Source of the DNA: Circinella minor | Lineage: Eukaryota; Mucoromycota; Mucoromycetes; Mucorales; Lichtheimiaceae | Direction: 5' to 3' | Length of the DNA stretch: 64,000 nt | Assembly (NCBI GenBank): GCA_016758965.1 | Contig: JAEPRB010000009.1 | Location: 248,001 to 312,000, forward strand | Shown here: positions 39,635 to 50,401 of the stretch, in pieces | Numbering within the stretch: the first letter of the stretch is position 1 | Layout: every line of letters begins with the position of its first letter | Notes under the pieces: model-generated | What the model saw: the letters and a program-made list of their open reading frames with translations, nothing else | Told to the model about the DNA's origin: nothing | Databases searched by the model: none | Position numbers and translations under genes: made by a program

Positions 39635-42383
39635 CTGAAATCCAATGAAGAAGGAAAGATAAGGGATTGTGAATCATTCTCTTTCTCTTTCTCTCTTTAT
39701 TTTTTGATATTATTGTATATGTGTAGTATTAGTAGTATTATAGTAAAGTACTTAATAAACAGTGAAACTATGACAATAGTAAAAAAAAAAAAGATGATTC
39801 ATACGTATATGAAATCATTCTCTCTCTGGTTTGTCATCTCTCCCCTTATATTCAAACAAATGTATGGATCTTTATCAATCGTGTCAGTGTTTTTTATGGA
39901 GTTAACATATGTAATACACATATATTCATTCTGAAATCATTATAATAAAAAGAAAGTAAATCTTTTTTTGATCCGAAAAGGTTGATTTTTTATTTTTGCA
40001 AAGAAAAGTGACCGAGATAATAAAAAGAGTAAAAGAGAGAAATAATCATCTCCTTGTTTTTCTTTTTAACTTACAGGATACGTAATCTTTTACTATCTAT
40101 ATTTCTGTTTGAATTGAATAAATAAAAGCTCCTTAAAAAAGATCAACTTGAGTGTTGATAAAAAAAAAAGTATTGTTGTTTATTTTTTGTTTTTAACAAA
40201 GCGTAAAATAATAAAAAAGACAGTCAGTTTTTACATTATGATTATGTATAAAAGCAATTGAAAATAATTACTTGTTAAAGTCATGATCGACGTTTAAAAA
40301 AAGAGGGATAGTTTATTATGCTGGATAAAAACGTAACTGCGACTTTCATCTCCCCTTTCTCCTCCCATTCAACCACCACTACCACCCCCACCATCATCAT
40401 CACTTTCTCCCCCTTTTTTTCTTCTTCAATTAACGTAAGAAGCGAATTTGTAGTTGTTCGGTTTAAAACCATAAATATAACTTGACACATTAGAGAAAAA
40501 AAAAGGCATATGTTATATATTAGAGCTCCCCCCCCTCTCTCCCTTCTTTTTTTTTGCCTACTCCCTTTCTAAACAAAAACCCGCACATTCGTTTGATATT
40601 ACTCCAAAACATATACCCTCCTTTTTTATTATTCTGGTCGTGAAAAAGACAAACACACGCACAAATCAATTAACCCCTCCTCTGATTTTTATATATCTCC
40701 TCCAACACCATATATATACTCCACAAAAAAAAAAAGGTCCGGCCTTTTTTGAATATTCGGACAAACGTAAGTAAATAATAGGAATTTAACCGAAAATTGT
40801 ACAGTAAAGGAAAAGAGGGGCGGGGGAGGGAAGTAAAATATAATGTCTAAAATTATTTGATCAGTCCCTTAAAAAAAACCTTACACTTTTTTTTTTGCCA
40901 TAACAATAATTATATCATTATAATACATTAACTCTTTTTTTTTTTGGAAAAAAAAGTTGCCACAACTCTACCTATTCCTTTTTTTTTCGTCGATAAATGC
41001 AAATTAATAATTTATTCATTAACAAGTTATTTTATGACATTTTTTTGAATGAAAAAAACAAAACGATAAACGCCTTCTTCCTTTATACTATCTATTACTA
41101 CTAACTTGCTATTAGTAATATAGTTATTAACGAATCAACATTATAGTCAAGTTAATTACTGATTTTTGTCTTTCTTGTTGTTATTCCCGTGGTCTTTTCC
41201 AGAAAAAACTAAAATAAAAAGTCAGTTATAATAAAAAAAAAATATACCTCGTGTACATTTACTTACACAATAAATGGATGGCGGCTCTCGTTTTTTTTTT
41301 GACAGGCCCAAGGTACAAAAAAAAAAAGGGGGGGGGGATGGATGAGGGAGTAAGGTTTTTGAGCTTCTAAATAGATATCCCGCCAACGCATGTGTGTGCG
41401 TGATCTTTTGCATTTGGCTACCAGAATTTCACAAACCGGAAGAAAAAAACGTGTACTTTTGCCTCGGTTCTATTTCCGTAGTAATAATTTATATCCTAAC
41501 AACCAGAAAAAATAATAATCTAATTACCATAGTAATAACATTCTCTTAGTATTACTATTATTATTTTTACTTTTTATAAAACAAAAGGTGCCTCAATGTT
41601 GAAAGATGTTATTCTACATTTTATATATTTCCATGTTTAAAGTTATTATTATGTATTTAGCAATTTAGGTTAGCTGAATAAAGAAAAAAAAAAGTGATTT
41701 TATCTTGTTACAGATTTTCAGGGAGATTCCAAGGAGAAGCATATTCAATTATAGAAAAGAGAGAATTAAAGGGTTGAACGCAGATCGTAAGTGTGTGTGT
41801 GTCTCTGTTGTAAAAAAAAAAAAAAAGGTAGTTATAGTAGGAGAATGTCTAAAAAGTAAAAGTAAAAAAAAACGAGTTCTCCTATATGTGGTTTATGTAC
41901 GTACATATGTTTATATTTACTTTCTCTGTATTTTCTTGTTGAGTAAAAAAAAGAACCCAACTTCATACTATACACACGCGCACACACATACAAAAAAACA
42001 TAAGCATTCAAAGCAACAAACCAACCCTTTTTTTTATATATTTCATCCTCTTCTTGATTCACGCTCAAACCGCCTTTCCTTTTCCTTTTTCTTACTTCTT
42101 TCATCTCGCTTTTCTTTTCCTTCTTGTCCCTACTCTCTTCTTCTATTTTCATTCTCTTCATCCCATACATTTCCTCTTCTTTTTTTTCTTCTATATTCTA
42201 TACCTCTCTCCTTCCCCTCGTTTTATTCTCTCTTTATATATATACAAACATCTATATATCATTTCTCCTTTGAACCATTTAAAAAAAGCTTTTTTTTATT
42301 CATCTTCTTCTTTCCTTTTGATCCATTACACGTTTTTATTCTTTTATTCTTTTTATTTTATTTTATAATAATAATAAAATATA
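39635..42383. other. Long intergenic region and pyrimidine-rich leader of the homeodomain gene
   Basis: 2.75 kb without a supportable gene. From about 42040 to 42370 the plus strand is almost pure C/T with TTCTTT motifs, open by chance in two frames; I read it as the promoter and 5' leader. The position 41700-41800 may hold a leader exon or short upstream ORFs, but this is speculative. Confidence 0.5.
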
Positions 42384-44433
42384 ATGTCAACAGCATCTAC
42401 TGGGTCGTCATGGACTTCAAGTCCTACACCATTAACATCAGCATACCATCAACATCTTCAGCATTTCCAACATCCCCATTCTCATTTATATCCTCAACAG
42501 CAACAACAACAACAACAGTCTTCTTGTACAAGTACTAATTCAAACAATAATTTATCCCAGCAACAACAACAAACAAAACCTAATTCGCAACAACAACAAC
42601 AAGCAAATCGAAAACGAACCCGAGCTACAGCTGAACAATTAGCTGTATTAGAAGATACTTTTTCAGTAAATGTATCTCCTAATGCTAAACATCGTAAACA
42701 ATTATCAGAACAATTAGGTATGAGTGAAAGATCTATTCAAATTTGGTTCCAAAATCGTAGAGCGAAGGTTAAGCATATGCAAAAAAGAGCTCAAATGCAA
42801 ATGCAACAAGCTGCTATGAGAGCTCAAATGTTTCATCATCAACAGCAGCAACAACAACAGCATCAATATTATTATCCTTACATGTGGTTACAGCAACAAC
42901 AACTTCATCAGCAACAACAACAATGGTTACAAAGACATCATCCTTTACAACAACAGCAACAACAACAGCATAGACCTTCTTTTTCAAGAGCACAAAGTGT
43001 AGATGCTATACAAAGGGAACAACAACAGCTCTCCTTATTATCATCAGCAACAACAACAACGGAAATAAATGGATCGTCAGCCATTAGTTCCGCAACTAAT
43101 GCTAGTCCTAATACGGGTAATACTACTAATGGAACCAATAATAGTAACACAATTCCTGATTGGCCAACTTGTTCTTCAGGAACAACAGGAGAAAGTGCAC
43201 TATCGATGATCATGTCTCGGCAAAGTATGCCACCACATATTGGATCTGAATATGATTCATTTTTTACTACCCCTCCAAGTTTACCTCCTTCTACTCCTTC
43301 TGTTGATAATAGTAATAATAATAATAGTACTTTAAGAACAACAACAACAAGTCCAAATAGTTCATCTTCTACTATTATGCCTTTAGTATCTATACCAGAT
43401 GCTGGACCTACAGTTACGTTAATTAATCAACAAGTTACGCCACCCCCTATTATAAGTGCTGGAAGTACATTATCCAGTTCCAATAGTTCAACAGGTGGTA
43501 ATAATAATAATAACAATAATAATAATGGTTGTTTTGGTATGTTTGTGGTCAAATATATATATATGTATTTTCATATTTTTGTTTTGTTTATGTTTTCTAT
43601 AATAACTCTTTCCCTCTCTCTCTCTCTCTCTCTTCTTAGATTTGGATGATTTTCTTATTTCATCATCAACTCATAATGAAGATAATAACAATAATAATTC
43701 AAATCGAACCAATGACACTACGATTAATCCAAGTCAACTCGTTGTTGTCAATAATAATAATAATAACAAAACCAATGATCAGCAACAACAACAACAACAA
43801 CAAGAAAACAATAACAATTCGAAAATGATTATTTTGGGTGCCACAACATTATCCGTGGGAACATGGCAACGTTTTGCATTGAATGCAACTGATTTGGTGT
43901 GTATATATCGACCTAGCGATCATGAATTAGCATGGCATATTGATGATAATGGATTACAATATAAGATTCAATTTTCTATACATAATGTTCGATCCATTGA
44001 ATTTGATAATCAACAAGAACAAGATGCATCCTCTTCTGAAGTTCATTTCAATTTAATTGAACCCCCTTTATTTTATATGATGACAATGGATAATAAATGG
44101 ATTCAATGTAGTGATTTTACAGAAGCAAGCCAAGCTACTCATATTCTTCGACATACTATCAAAGGTATTACTCATCAATTAAAACAAGATTTAAATTCAT
44201 TGATGAATGTATCACAAGAAGCCAAAAATCGATTATTAAATAACAATAAGGGTGAACTTGATCTTTCTACTTTTACAAATCCTGTAAATATGACTGCTGG
44301 TCAGTTTCATCAACAACAACAACAAGATTTGTTATTAACTACTACAACTACTACTGCTCTTTCTAATGGCACAACAACGTTGAACGAATTTTTGTCGCCT
44401 TCTTGTAATACTTTAGCTTATCGTGGCTTTTGA
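42384..44433 (+). CDS. Homeodomain transcription factor (fungal Hoy1/Phx1-like)
   Basis: Two exons (42384-43536, 43640-44433) give 648 residues. The homeodomain is at about 74-133: RKRTRATAEQLAVLEDTF, ISER-like SMSERSIQIWFQNRRAKVKH with the invariant W-F-x-N-R of helix 3. Long poly-Gln tracts flank it. A second conserved-looking block in exon 2 (LGATTLSVGTWQRFALNATD, LAWHIDDNGLQYKIQFSIHN) resembles the C-terminal domain shared by ascomycete homeobox regulators such as Phx1 and Hoy1; this link is from memory. Asn and Gln runs are encoded by AAT and CAA repeats. The intron ends in a (CT)n microsatellite. Confidence 0.85.
43612..43639 (+). repeat. (CT)n microsatellite serving as a polypyrimidine tract
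   Basis: TCCCTCTCTCTCTCTCTCTCTCTTCTTAG directly abuts the exon 2 acceptor of the homeodomain gene. Confidence 0.85.
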
Positions 44434-44838
44434 AAATAATAATAATAATGATAACCAATAGAAAAAAAAAAGTCCTTTTTTTTTGTTTTACAATTAATTG
44501 TTTTTTATAAATATTTATAAAAGAAAAAAAAAAAGATAGGTTAAATTTTTTTTTTCGTTTTTCAATTTATGATTTACTATATATATATACTTATAAAAGC
44601 TAATAAAAAAAAGAAGGGGGTTTATTTAGCAATATGGAGAAAGTGAATGAGTGTGAGAGAAAAGAAAAATAGGATTGGGAAGGATGGATGGATGAATGGG
44701 AGAGGGAAAGTTGGAGAGGGGTGAAAGGAAATTTGGAATGGGGGGAGGGGTCGGATAGAAGGGTGGGGAAAGGGTTGAGGTTGAAAGGGAAAAAAAGGGC
44801 GTTTTGAAGAATAAAAAAAAAAAAAAACAAAAAAAAAG
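44434..44838. other. Shared 3' flank of convergent genes, G-rich block
   Basis: 405 bp between two stop codons. The plus strand at 44640-44805 is strongly purine-rich (GGGAGAGG, GGGGGAGGGG, GGGTGGGG). It is transcribed as C/T-rich RNA for the SWT1-like gene and as G-rich RNA for the homeodomain gene. Confidence 0.55.
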
Positions 44839-46546
44839 TTAGTATTGTTGTCGACCTTTTTCTTTACGTCTCATCTCTTCTACTCGACCAGCGCTTGAAG
44901 AGGGTGGTATAAGTGGTTCACCATTAGCATCTAAAACAGGTTTATCATCCCATAAATCCAAAGTATTTGAATATCGATTACTATTATTACTTTTACTATA
45001 AGATGAAGAACGTTGCGTAGGTGCATGTCTTGATGCCCATACATTATAATGATTATCTGAATTAGGATTGCTTAATGTGGCTTGAATACTTTCTTGTTCT
45101 CGTTGTTGTGTTTCTAAAATATGTTGAGCTTGTTGTCTAGCAACATCAATATCATCAGATTCATCCATCATATCTACATCTTCATCTATTACTCTCAAGT
45201 TATCGTGGTTCTATATACATATCATGTGGATCAAAGATAAGCATTATTTATATTATTCATTTTTGCATGGACCTTTTATACACGGATCCAAATTAAACTT
45301 ACTTGAATTGAATATTGTTGTTGTTCCTGCTGTTGTTGCTTTTGATGATGTTGTAATGGTAATGATGGTGGCGTTGATACATAATGTGAGAGACTAGATG
45401 CAAAACGAACCAATCGATCACGATTATCAGAAGAAAGTGATTGAATATCATGAACCATGGCCTTAATTGCCAAGTTACGATCATTTGTCAATAAAGTAAT
45501 TGGTTTTTGTAATTGAGCAAAGTATCTATAATATATGTATGACATTCCCCCCCCCCCAAAAAAAAAAAATACAATTCATTTTTATCAGTAAAACAATTCA
45601 TTTTATTTTAAATCCCACACTCATATTCGTTTAATTCTTACCTACAACAATCTAAAATACTATCATCGCCTTTTGCCTATTGAAAATTAATTCGATTTGA
45701 TTGTTATTATGTATATTTTTAGAAAAAAAAATCCAGAACAAAAAAATAGAAAAAAAAAGGACTTACTGATTTAGCTGTGGGATCAAATACTTCTTCGATC
45801 TTTTGTCCACGAAGCCAACCTCTTTGATCCAGAAGAGCTGTTTGAATAAATTTCATTGCTTTACGTGCAAGATCACCTACTCTTCCATTAGCACCGTTTT
45901 TATTATTACTTTGTATATTGATTCGACCCTAACCAACCAAAAAGAAATAAGGTAATTTTTATAAAGTCAGAGAACTTTAATCCCCTTGAATTTTTCTTTT
46001 TTTTTTTTTGACATAAATTACCTTTAATCCATCTAATTCTCGTACAACAACCCAAGGTAGAACTACCACAAGACTTCCAAGGTATTTTTCAGCTTGTGTG
46101 CTTAATGCAGTTAAATATCCCAAATTTGAAATTAAAAAGTTTGTATCAAGGACTGCAATCTGTTTGCAATCAAAAACTGCGCTTTGAGTAAGAGAGTAAC
46201 TCGGTGGTATAAAAGTGGAAGAAGCAGTGGTATAAACACCATAGTTGTTATAGTTTGAAGATAAAGAAGTCAATGAAGTAGAGAGTGAATTAATACTACC
46301 ATTACTGCTACTACTGTCACTGCTACTGGAATAGAATGATTCAGGACAGTAGTTGTTATTTTTGCCAATAAAATCAACTCTCACTTCATTGACTGGTTTA
46401 TCGAAACTAGAATAATTCAAGCTCATACCTATATTATTATCCATGGGCTGTGCATTATAAAAGTTTTGAATGTTTTGTTCGATAGTGTCATTGGGTGAGA
46501 CTTATTATCGTATAAAATGTTAAGAAAAAAAAGAGAAATTACGTTA

Positions 46547-46577
<31 letters not shown>

Positions 46578-46705
46578 TTTGTTTGTTAGTTACTTTAGAA
46601 AACAAATTAAATGTTACCATGTGCACGAAAATCGTTGATTTCATTATTAACTTCATTTAAGAATTCAGGACCGTCAACGTCCATAAAGATATTATCGTCG
46701 TTCAT
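44839..46705 (-). CDS. SWT1: SWT1-like PIN-domain endoribonuclease
   Basis: Probable nuclear mRNA quality-control nuclease. Six exons (46705-46618, 46428-46022, 45928-45767, 45676-45642, 45525-45303, 45210-44839) give 428 residues in frame. The PIN domain shows the four acidic positions in order: IAVLDTNFLISNL, VVRELDGLKG, a 35-nt exon coding AKGDDSILDCC, and ITLLTNDRNLAIKA. The N-terminus is acidic, then Ser-rich. The C-terminal 120 residues (VARQQAQHILETQQREQ, NVWASRHAP) have no domain I know. Yeast Swt1 has further C-terminal sequence (HEPN-like) that I do not see here, so this is a shorter form or a relative. Confidence 0.75.
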
Positions 46706-47502
46706 TTTTTGTCGCGTAAAGAAAAAAAAATGATAAAGCCAAAAAAAAGTCGCGGGGTGCTATTAAACTTTTTTTTTTCCAAAAAGTATTTTTGTGTCAC
46801 CACACATAAACATGCATAGAGACAAACCTCATCACATACTAATGTACACCTAACTAGTATGACATTTCTTTTTCCACTTTCTTTATTCTATTATTTTCTG
46901 ACATAGTATTAGTTTAATGGCTTGATTATTATAATAATAATTTTTTAAAAATTAGGTTATAACCGAGTTAACACACTTTATAATAATTATAAATATAAAC
47001 TACAACTTTATAAAATTAATTGTTAATAAAGTATCCATAGTTACTTCCAATACCATGAAGCTAAATTGAGCGTTCCGCATGAACACCAAAGTTTAGTAGC
47101 TAATTTTTTTCAATATATAAATGGTTATGTAATAGGATTAACCTTTTTTTTTCATGGACAGTATGTATATATATATATATGTAATAGAGTTCTTTTTTAA
47201 ATACGGGTTGCATATTAAGGTATTCACACGTGCGGTTGCGATGGAAGTGCTAATATTATAGGTCTTCTCTTTTCTTGGTTTTATTCAAAGAATTTAATAA
47301 AAAGAAATAACTTTTTATGGTACGTAGCCTTCTATTGTGGTCTTTTTGTTATATATTACTAATTAACGTGTTTTTTTTTGTGGGTTCATTTTTTATTATC
47401 TTCTTTGTAACAATGAAATTTTAACAGCTATAATTCTAACTCGCTTTAATGTATTAATAACACCTGTAGGTTCTACATAAATCTCTTCCCCTCTCTGACA
47501 AC
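46706..47502. other. Intergenic, no gene seen
   Basis: AT-rich promoter side of the SWT1-like gene, with a (TA)n run near 47165-47180. Nothing coding was recognised. Confidence 0.45.
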
Positions 47503-47984
47503 ATGTTTTTTCGGATCGTGATTCCCTCAGTCACGTATACTATCAATGAACGTGAACACAGACTAATAAATACTACTCTGGTCGGTGAGGAGGTCTATCT
47601 AGCTTTTGGTCCTACATCACCTCAGATTTTCGTTGTTTTCTCACCTGAGTAAGATGATTCATAACAAATATGCAGCAGCCCAAACACGGCGCATGGCATG
47701 TTGAGATATTCTCGTCCCCTTCACATTGACCTTCTCCACATTTTGTTTCCTAAATTATTTGATTTTTTTAATTGTTTTCGTTTTTCCAATATTTCTCGAC
47801 AAATGAAACTTATAGTAAACGAGTCCGGGCTCTCTTTATTCTTAGACGATTTGTTTGTTTGGTTTTCCATTTATGGCATTACCACCGACTGTATCAGTTT
47901 TCCAATGTAAGAATAATAAAAGTTGATGCAGTGGGCAAGCGGGGAATAGGAGTTTCTGAAGCAGAAAAACTAACTATTTTATAA
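47503..47984 (+). CDS. Doubtful two-exon gene, unknown product
   Basis: ATG at 47503 opens a frame ending SPQIFVVFSP with a donor-like GTAAGATG at 47649. An acceptor CTTAG at 47845 continues in the same phase to TAA at 47984 (VRIIKVDAVGKRGIGVSEAE). Spliced, it would code about 94 residues. The sequence is less AT-rich than its surroundings. I recognise no family. The 197-nt intron is longer than most here, and the start and splice are guesses, so it may be a remnant of a mobile element or not a gene. Confidence 0.25.
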
Positions 47985-48646
47985 TTATTGTTGTAGCTCT
48001 ACTAGTGTGTATTGCGTACTACGTCATTCTTTCTACTTGAGTGTATATCTATTTTATTATATTTTTATTTTACTACACAAAGAAAACGTAAAAAAAAAAT
48101 CTAACTGAAAAACTTGAGATTTTGCAAAACTTTAATTATCGCTATACTTGCTCTTACTTTATATACTATGCGGGATATCTTCTCAAGGTATGTTTTCTCT
48201 TTTAATTAATAATAACTCTGCTTGTTTATAATAACATTTTATTAAATGTCAGTTGATCATGCCGCAGTCATAATTGCTTAGCGCCACTAACCAAAATAAA
48301 AAAAGCTAATTGAGTAAATATTTTATGTAATCAGACGTATAATGAACAAGTACAAGTCCCGGAATGATAAAAATTCAGCTTTTTGTATATTTAATTATTG
48401 ATCTCATAAATTATCCGTTGTTTATCCGATCGTTGTCTGGTTAGAATATGTCATTATAAAAAAAAGCTGATCAATGCACTTTTCGGAGTTGAACGTGAAA
48501 CAATTACAGTAAACAAATGTCATGCTTTATCATTTGACTATGTATATTATTTCCCCTCAAACAACTCATCCTTTCAAGCTTTAGATTATCTGCGTTTTAG
48601 AAACAAATAAAAAAAAAGTTACTCCCCAACAAAAACAAAAAAAAGG

Positions 48647-48652
48647 TATAAA
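48647..48652 (+). promoter_or_regulatory. TATA-like box
   Basis: TATAAA followed by GAGCTCC, 85 bp before the ATG at 48737. It suggests the acidic ORF downstream is, or was, transcribed. Confidence 0.35.
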
Positions 48653-48736
48653 GAGCTCCAATTGTCTTTTTTTTTATAAACTTTTTGCCTAAGCTGAGTT
48701 TTATTTATCCACGAAAAAGGATCGGCGCGAATATAA

Positions 48737-49377
48737 ATGGGAAGTTGCGACGAAGAAGAGGATGAAGAAGGAGAGGATGATGAAGAAGGAGAGGATGATG
48801 AAGAAGGAGAGGATGATGAAGAAGAAGAGGATAATGAAGAAGGAGAGGATGATGATGAAGAAGAGGATGATGAAGAAGAGGATGAAGAAGAAGAGGATGA
48901 TGAAGAAGAAGAGGATGAAGAAGAAGAAGATAATGAAAAAGGGGAGGATAATGAAGAAGGAGAGGATAATGAAGAAGGAGAGGATAATGAAGAAGAAGAG
49001 GATTAAGAAGGAGAGGATGATGAAGAAGAAGAGGATGATGAAGAAGAAGAGGATGATGAAGAAGAAGAGGATGATGAAGAAGAAGAGGATGATGAAGAAG
49101 AGGATGATGAAGAAGAGGATGATGAAGAAGAGGATGATGAAGAAGAGGATGATGAAGAAGAGGATGATGAAGAAGAGGATGAAGAAGAAGAGGTATGCAC
49201 CACCCACCCCTTGGGTAAGGTAAAAGGTAGACAACTCTTTTTCTGCTCATATTCTAGCTGCACCTATCGAAGGATGGAGCTCTTGATGGTGTCGTAAGTA
49301 TTTTAAAAGAGGGGTCAAAATTGGTAAGTGAACTACACGGTCTTGAGAATGCATATTTTTGTTCAAAGTTTCTCTAG
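48737..49377 (+). pseudogene. Acidic Asp/Glu-repeat gene interrupted by one stop codon
   Basis: ATG at 48737 (MGSCDEEED) opens a frame of almost only Asp and Glu that keeps phase for 456 nt, to GAG at 49190-49192. A single in-frame TAA at 49004-49006 breaks it; the surrounding unit pattern implies a GAA codon changed by one base. At 49193 a GTATGC donor and at 49257 a TTCTAG acceptor join in phase to an exon LHLSKDGALDGVVSILKEGS, ending in TAG at 49377. A TATA-like box lies upstream. Either this is a recent pseudogene, the stop is a sequencing or allelic variant, or the repeat is open by chance. Acidic-tail proteins of chaperone type would look similar, but no other domain is seen. Confidence 0.35.
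48753..49196. repeat. GAA/GAG/GAT minisatellite
   Basis: About 445 bp of purine-only plus strand apart from the T of each GAT. It is built from units such as GATGAAGAAGAGGAT and GATGAAGAAGGAGAG, 12-18 bp long, all multiples of three. Homopurine-homopyrimidine strands of this length can form triplexes. Confidence 0.9.
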
Positions 49378-49425
49378 TCTGTGGTCTTAAACTCTTAGAT
49401 AGTATGTTGGATGAGGTATGTTAAC

Positions 49426-49458
<33 letters not shown>

Positions 49459-50401
49459 AAGAGAGGCTTTTTATTGTTATATGATGTATTAATATTTATT
49501 ACATATCCCCACAAAAATCACTAAAACTATTTTTGTTGTAGATTCTAACAACTGTTCAAACGGTGTTTTGATTATGCCTACTTGAGAACCACCAGAATAA
49601 CAATGGATGATAATTATGAAATAATAGTGTTAAAGAATGAAATAAATTAGATGCTAGTGTGTACGGATATATATGTGTCATGACAAAAGAGTAGCTTAAA
49701 ATTTCTAACTCACAATTATCACATATTTATTGGAAAATGAAATATATAGTATAACATTTTAATAAACTGTTAACTTGTCAATTTAAATGAGTGGGGTAAT
49801 TTATAATAATTTTCTACAATGTCGTTGTTGGGAAGTTTCGGCTTTCGAATATAAACATTTTGTCTAAATTTCTGTCTGGTGCTGGAACAAATGGATGGAT
49901 TTTACTTTTCGAAATAATCATGATGGGTTTGTGAAAAGAGGATTCTTCGTACAAAAAGCATTTGATCAACACATTCTTTTGGCGTTGGATCAAGCTTTTT
50001 TTTCTCTAGTTCAAGGTCCCTTTTTGAACTTTTTGTTTATATTTGATTTAGTATAAAGAAAATTCAGTTGCATTTGGTATATGTTAACATACAACACCCG
50101 TATCAACCCGTATGTGTCGAATGGGCTGGTCGCACGTTTTTGGGGTTAGCAACCCAAAATCTACGTTGATTTTTTTTTCTTTATCTATCCAAATGCAGTG
50201 AGACTTAAAAATCCTTGCTGCTTTTAAATATCTTGACTTTCCAGCGATCGTTTTTCTTTCTTGCGCATCCCATTTTTAACCTTTTTACTTTTATTTTTTG
50301 GTTTTCAATTTTTATTAATTTTTGCTTTTTGCTTTTTTATTTTTGATTCTTAATTTCTTTATATATAATACATAAAGCTATAGCCTTCTTGAAAAGCTAT
50401 T
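49378..50401. other. Intergenic, no gene seen
   Basis: It contains a (TTA)n microsatellite at about 49431-49455 and T-rich sequence before the C2H2 gene. Coding-like fragments near 49405-49570 (a possible exon around ATGTTGGATGAG) could belong to the acidic gene but do not join cleanly. Confidence 0.4.

Noticed and set aside
41705..42538. A 277-codon plus-strand open frame ahead of the homeodomain gene
   Set aside because: It is almost entirely Phe/Leu/Ser/Lys from a pyrimidine-rich leader, and its end overlaps the true homeodomain start in another frame.
42938..43213. Minus-strand open frame opposite the homeodomain exon
   Set aside because: It mirrors CAA/CAG repeats as poly-Cys/Leu and has no independent signal.
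48701..49263. Long open frames on the minus strand of the minisatellite (poly-Ser, Phe/Ile- and His/Leu-rich)
   Set aside because: All frames of a GAA/GAT repeat lacking stops are open by chance; only the plus-strand Asp/Glu frame has a sensible start, splice and TATA-like context.
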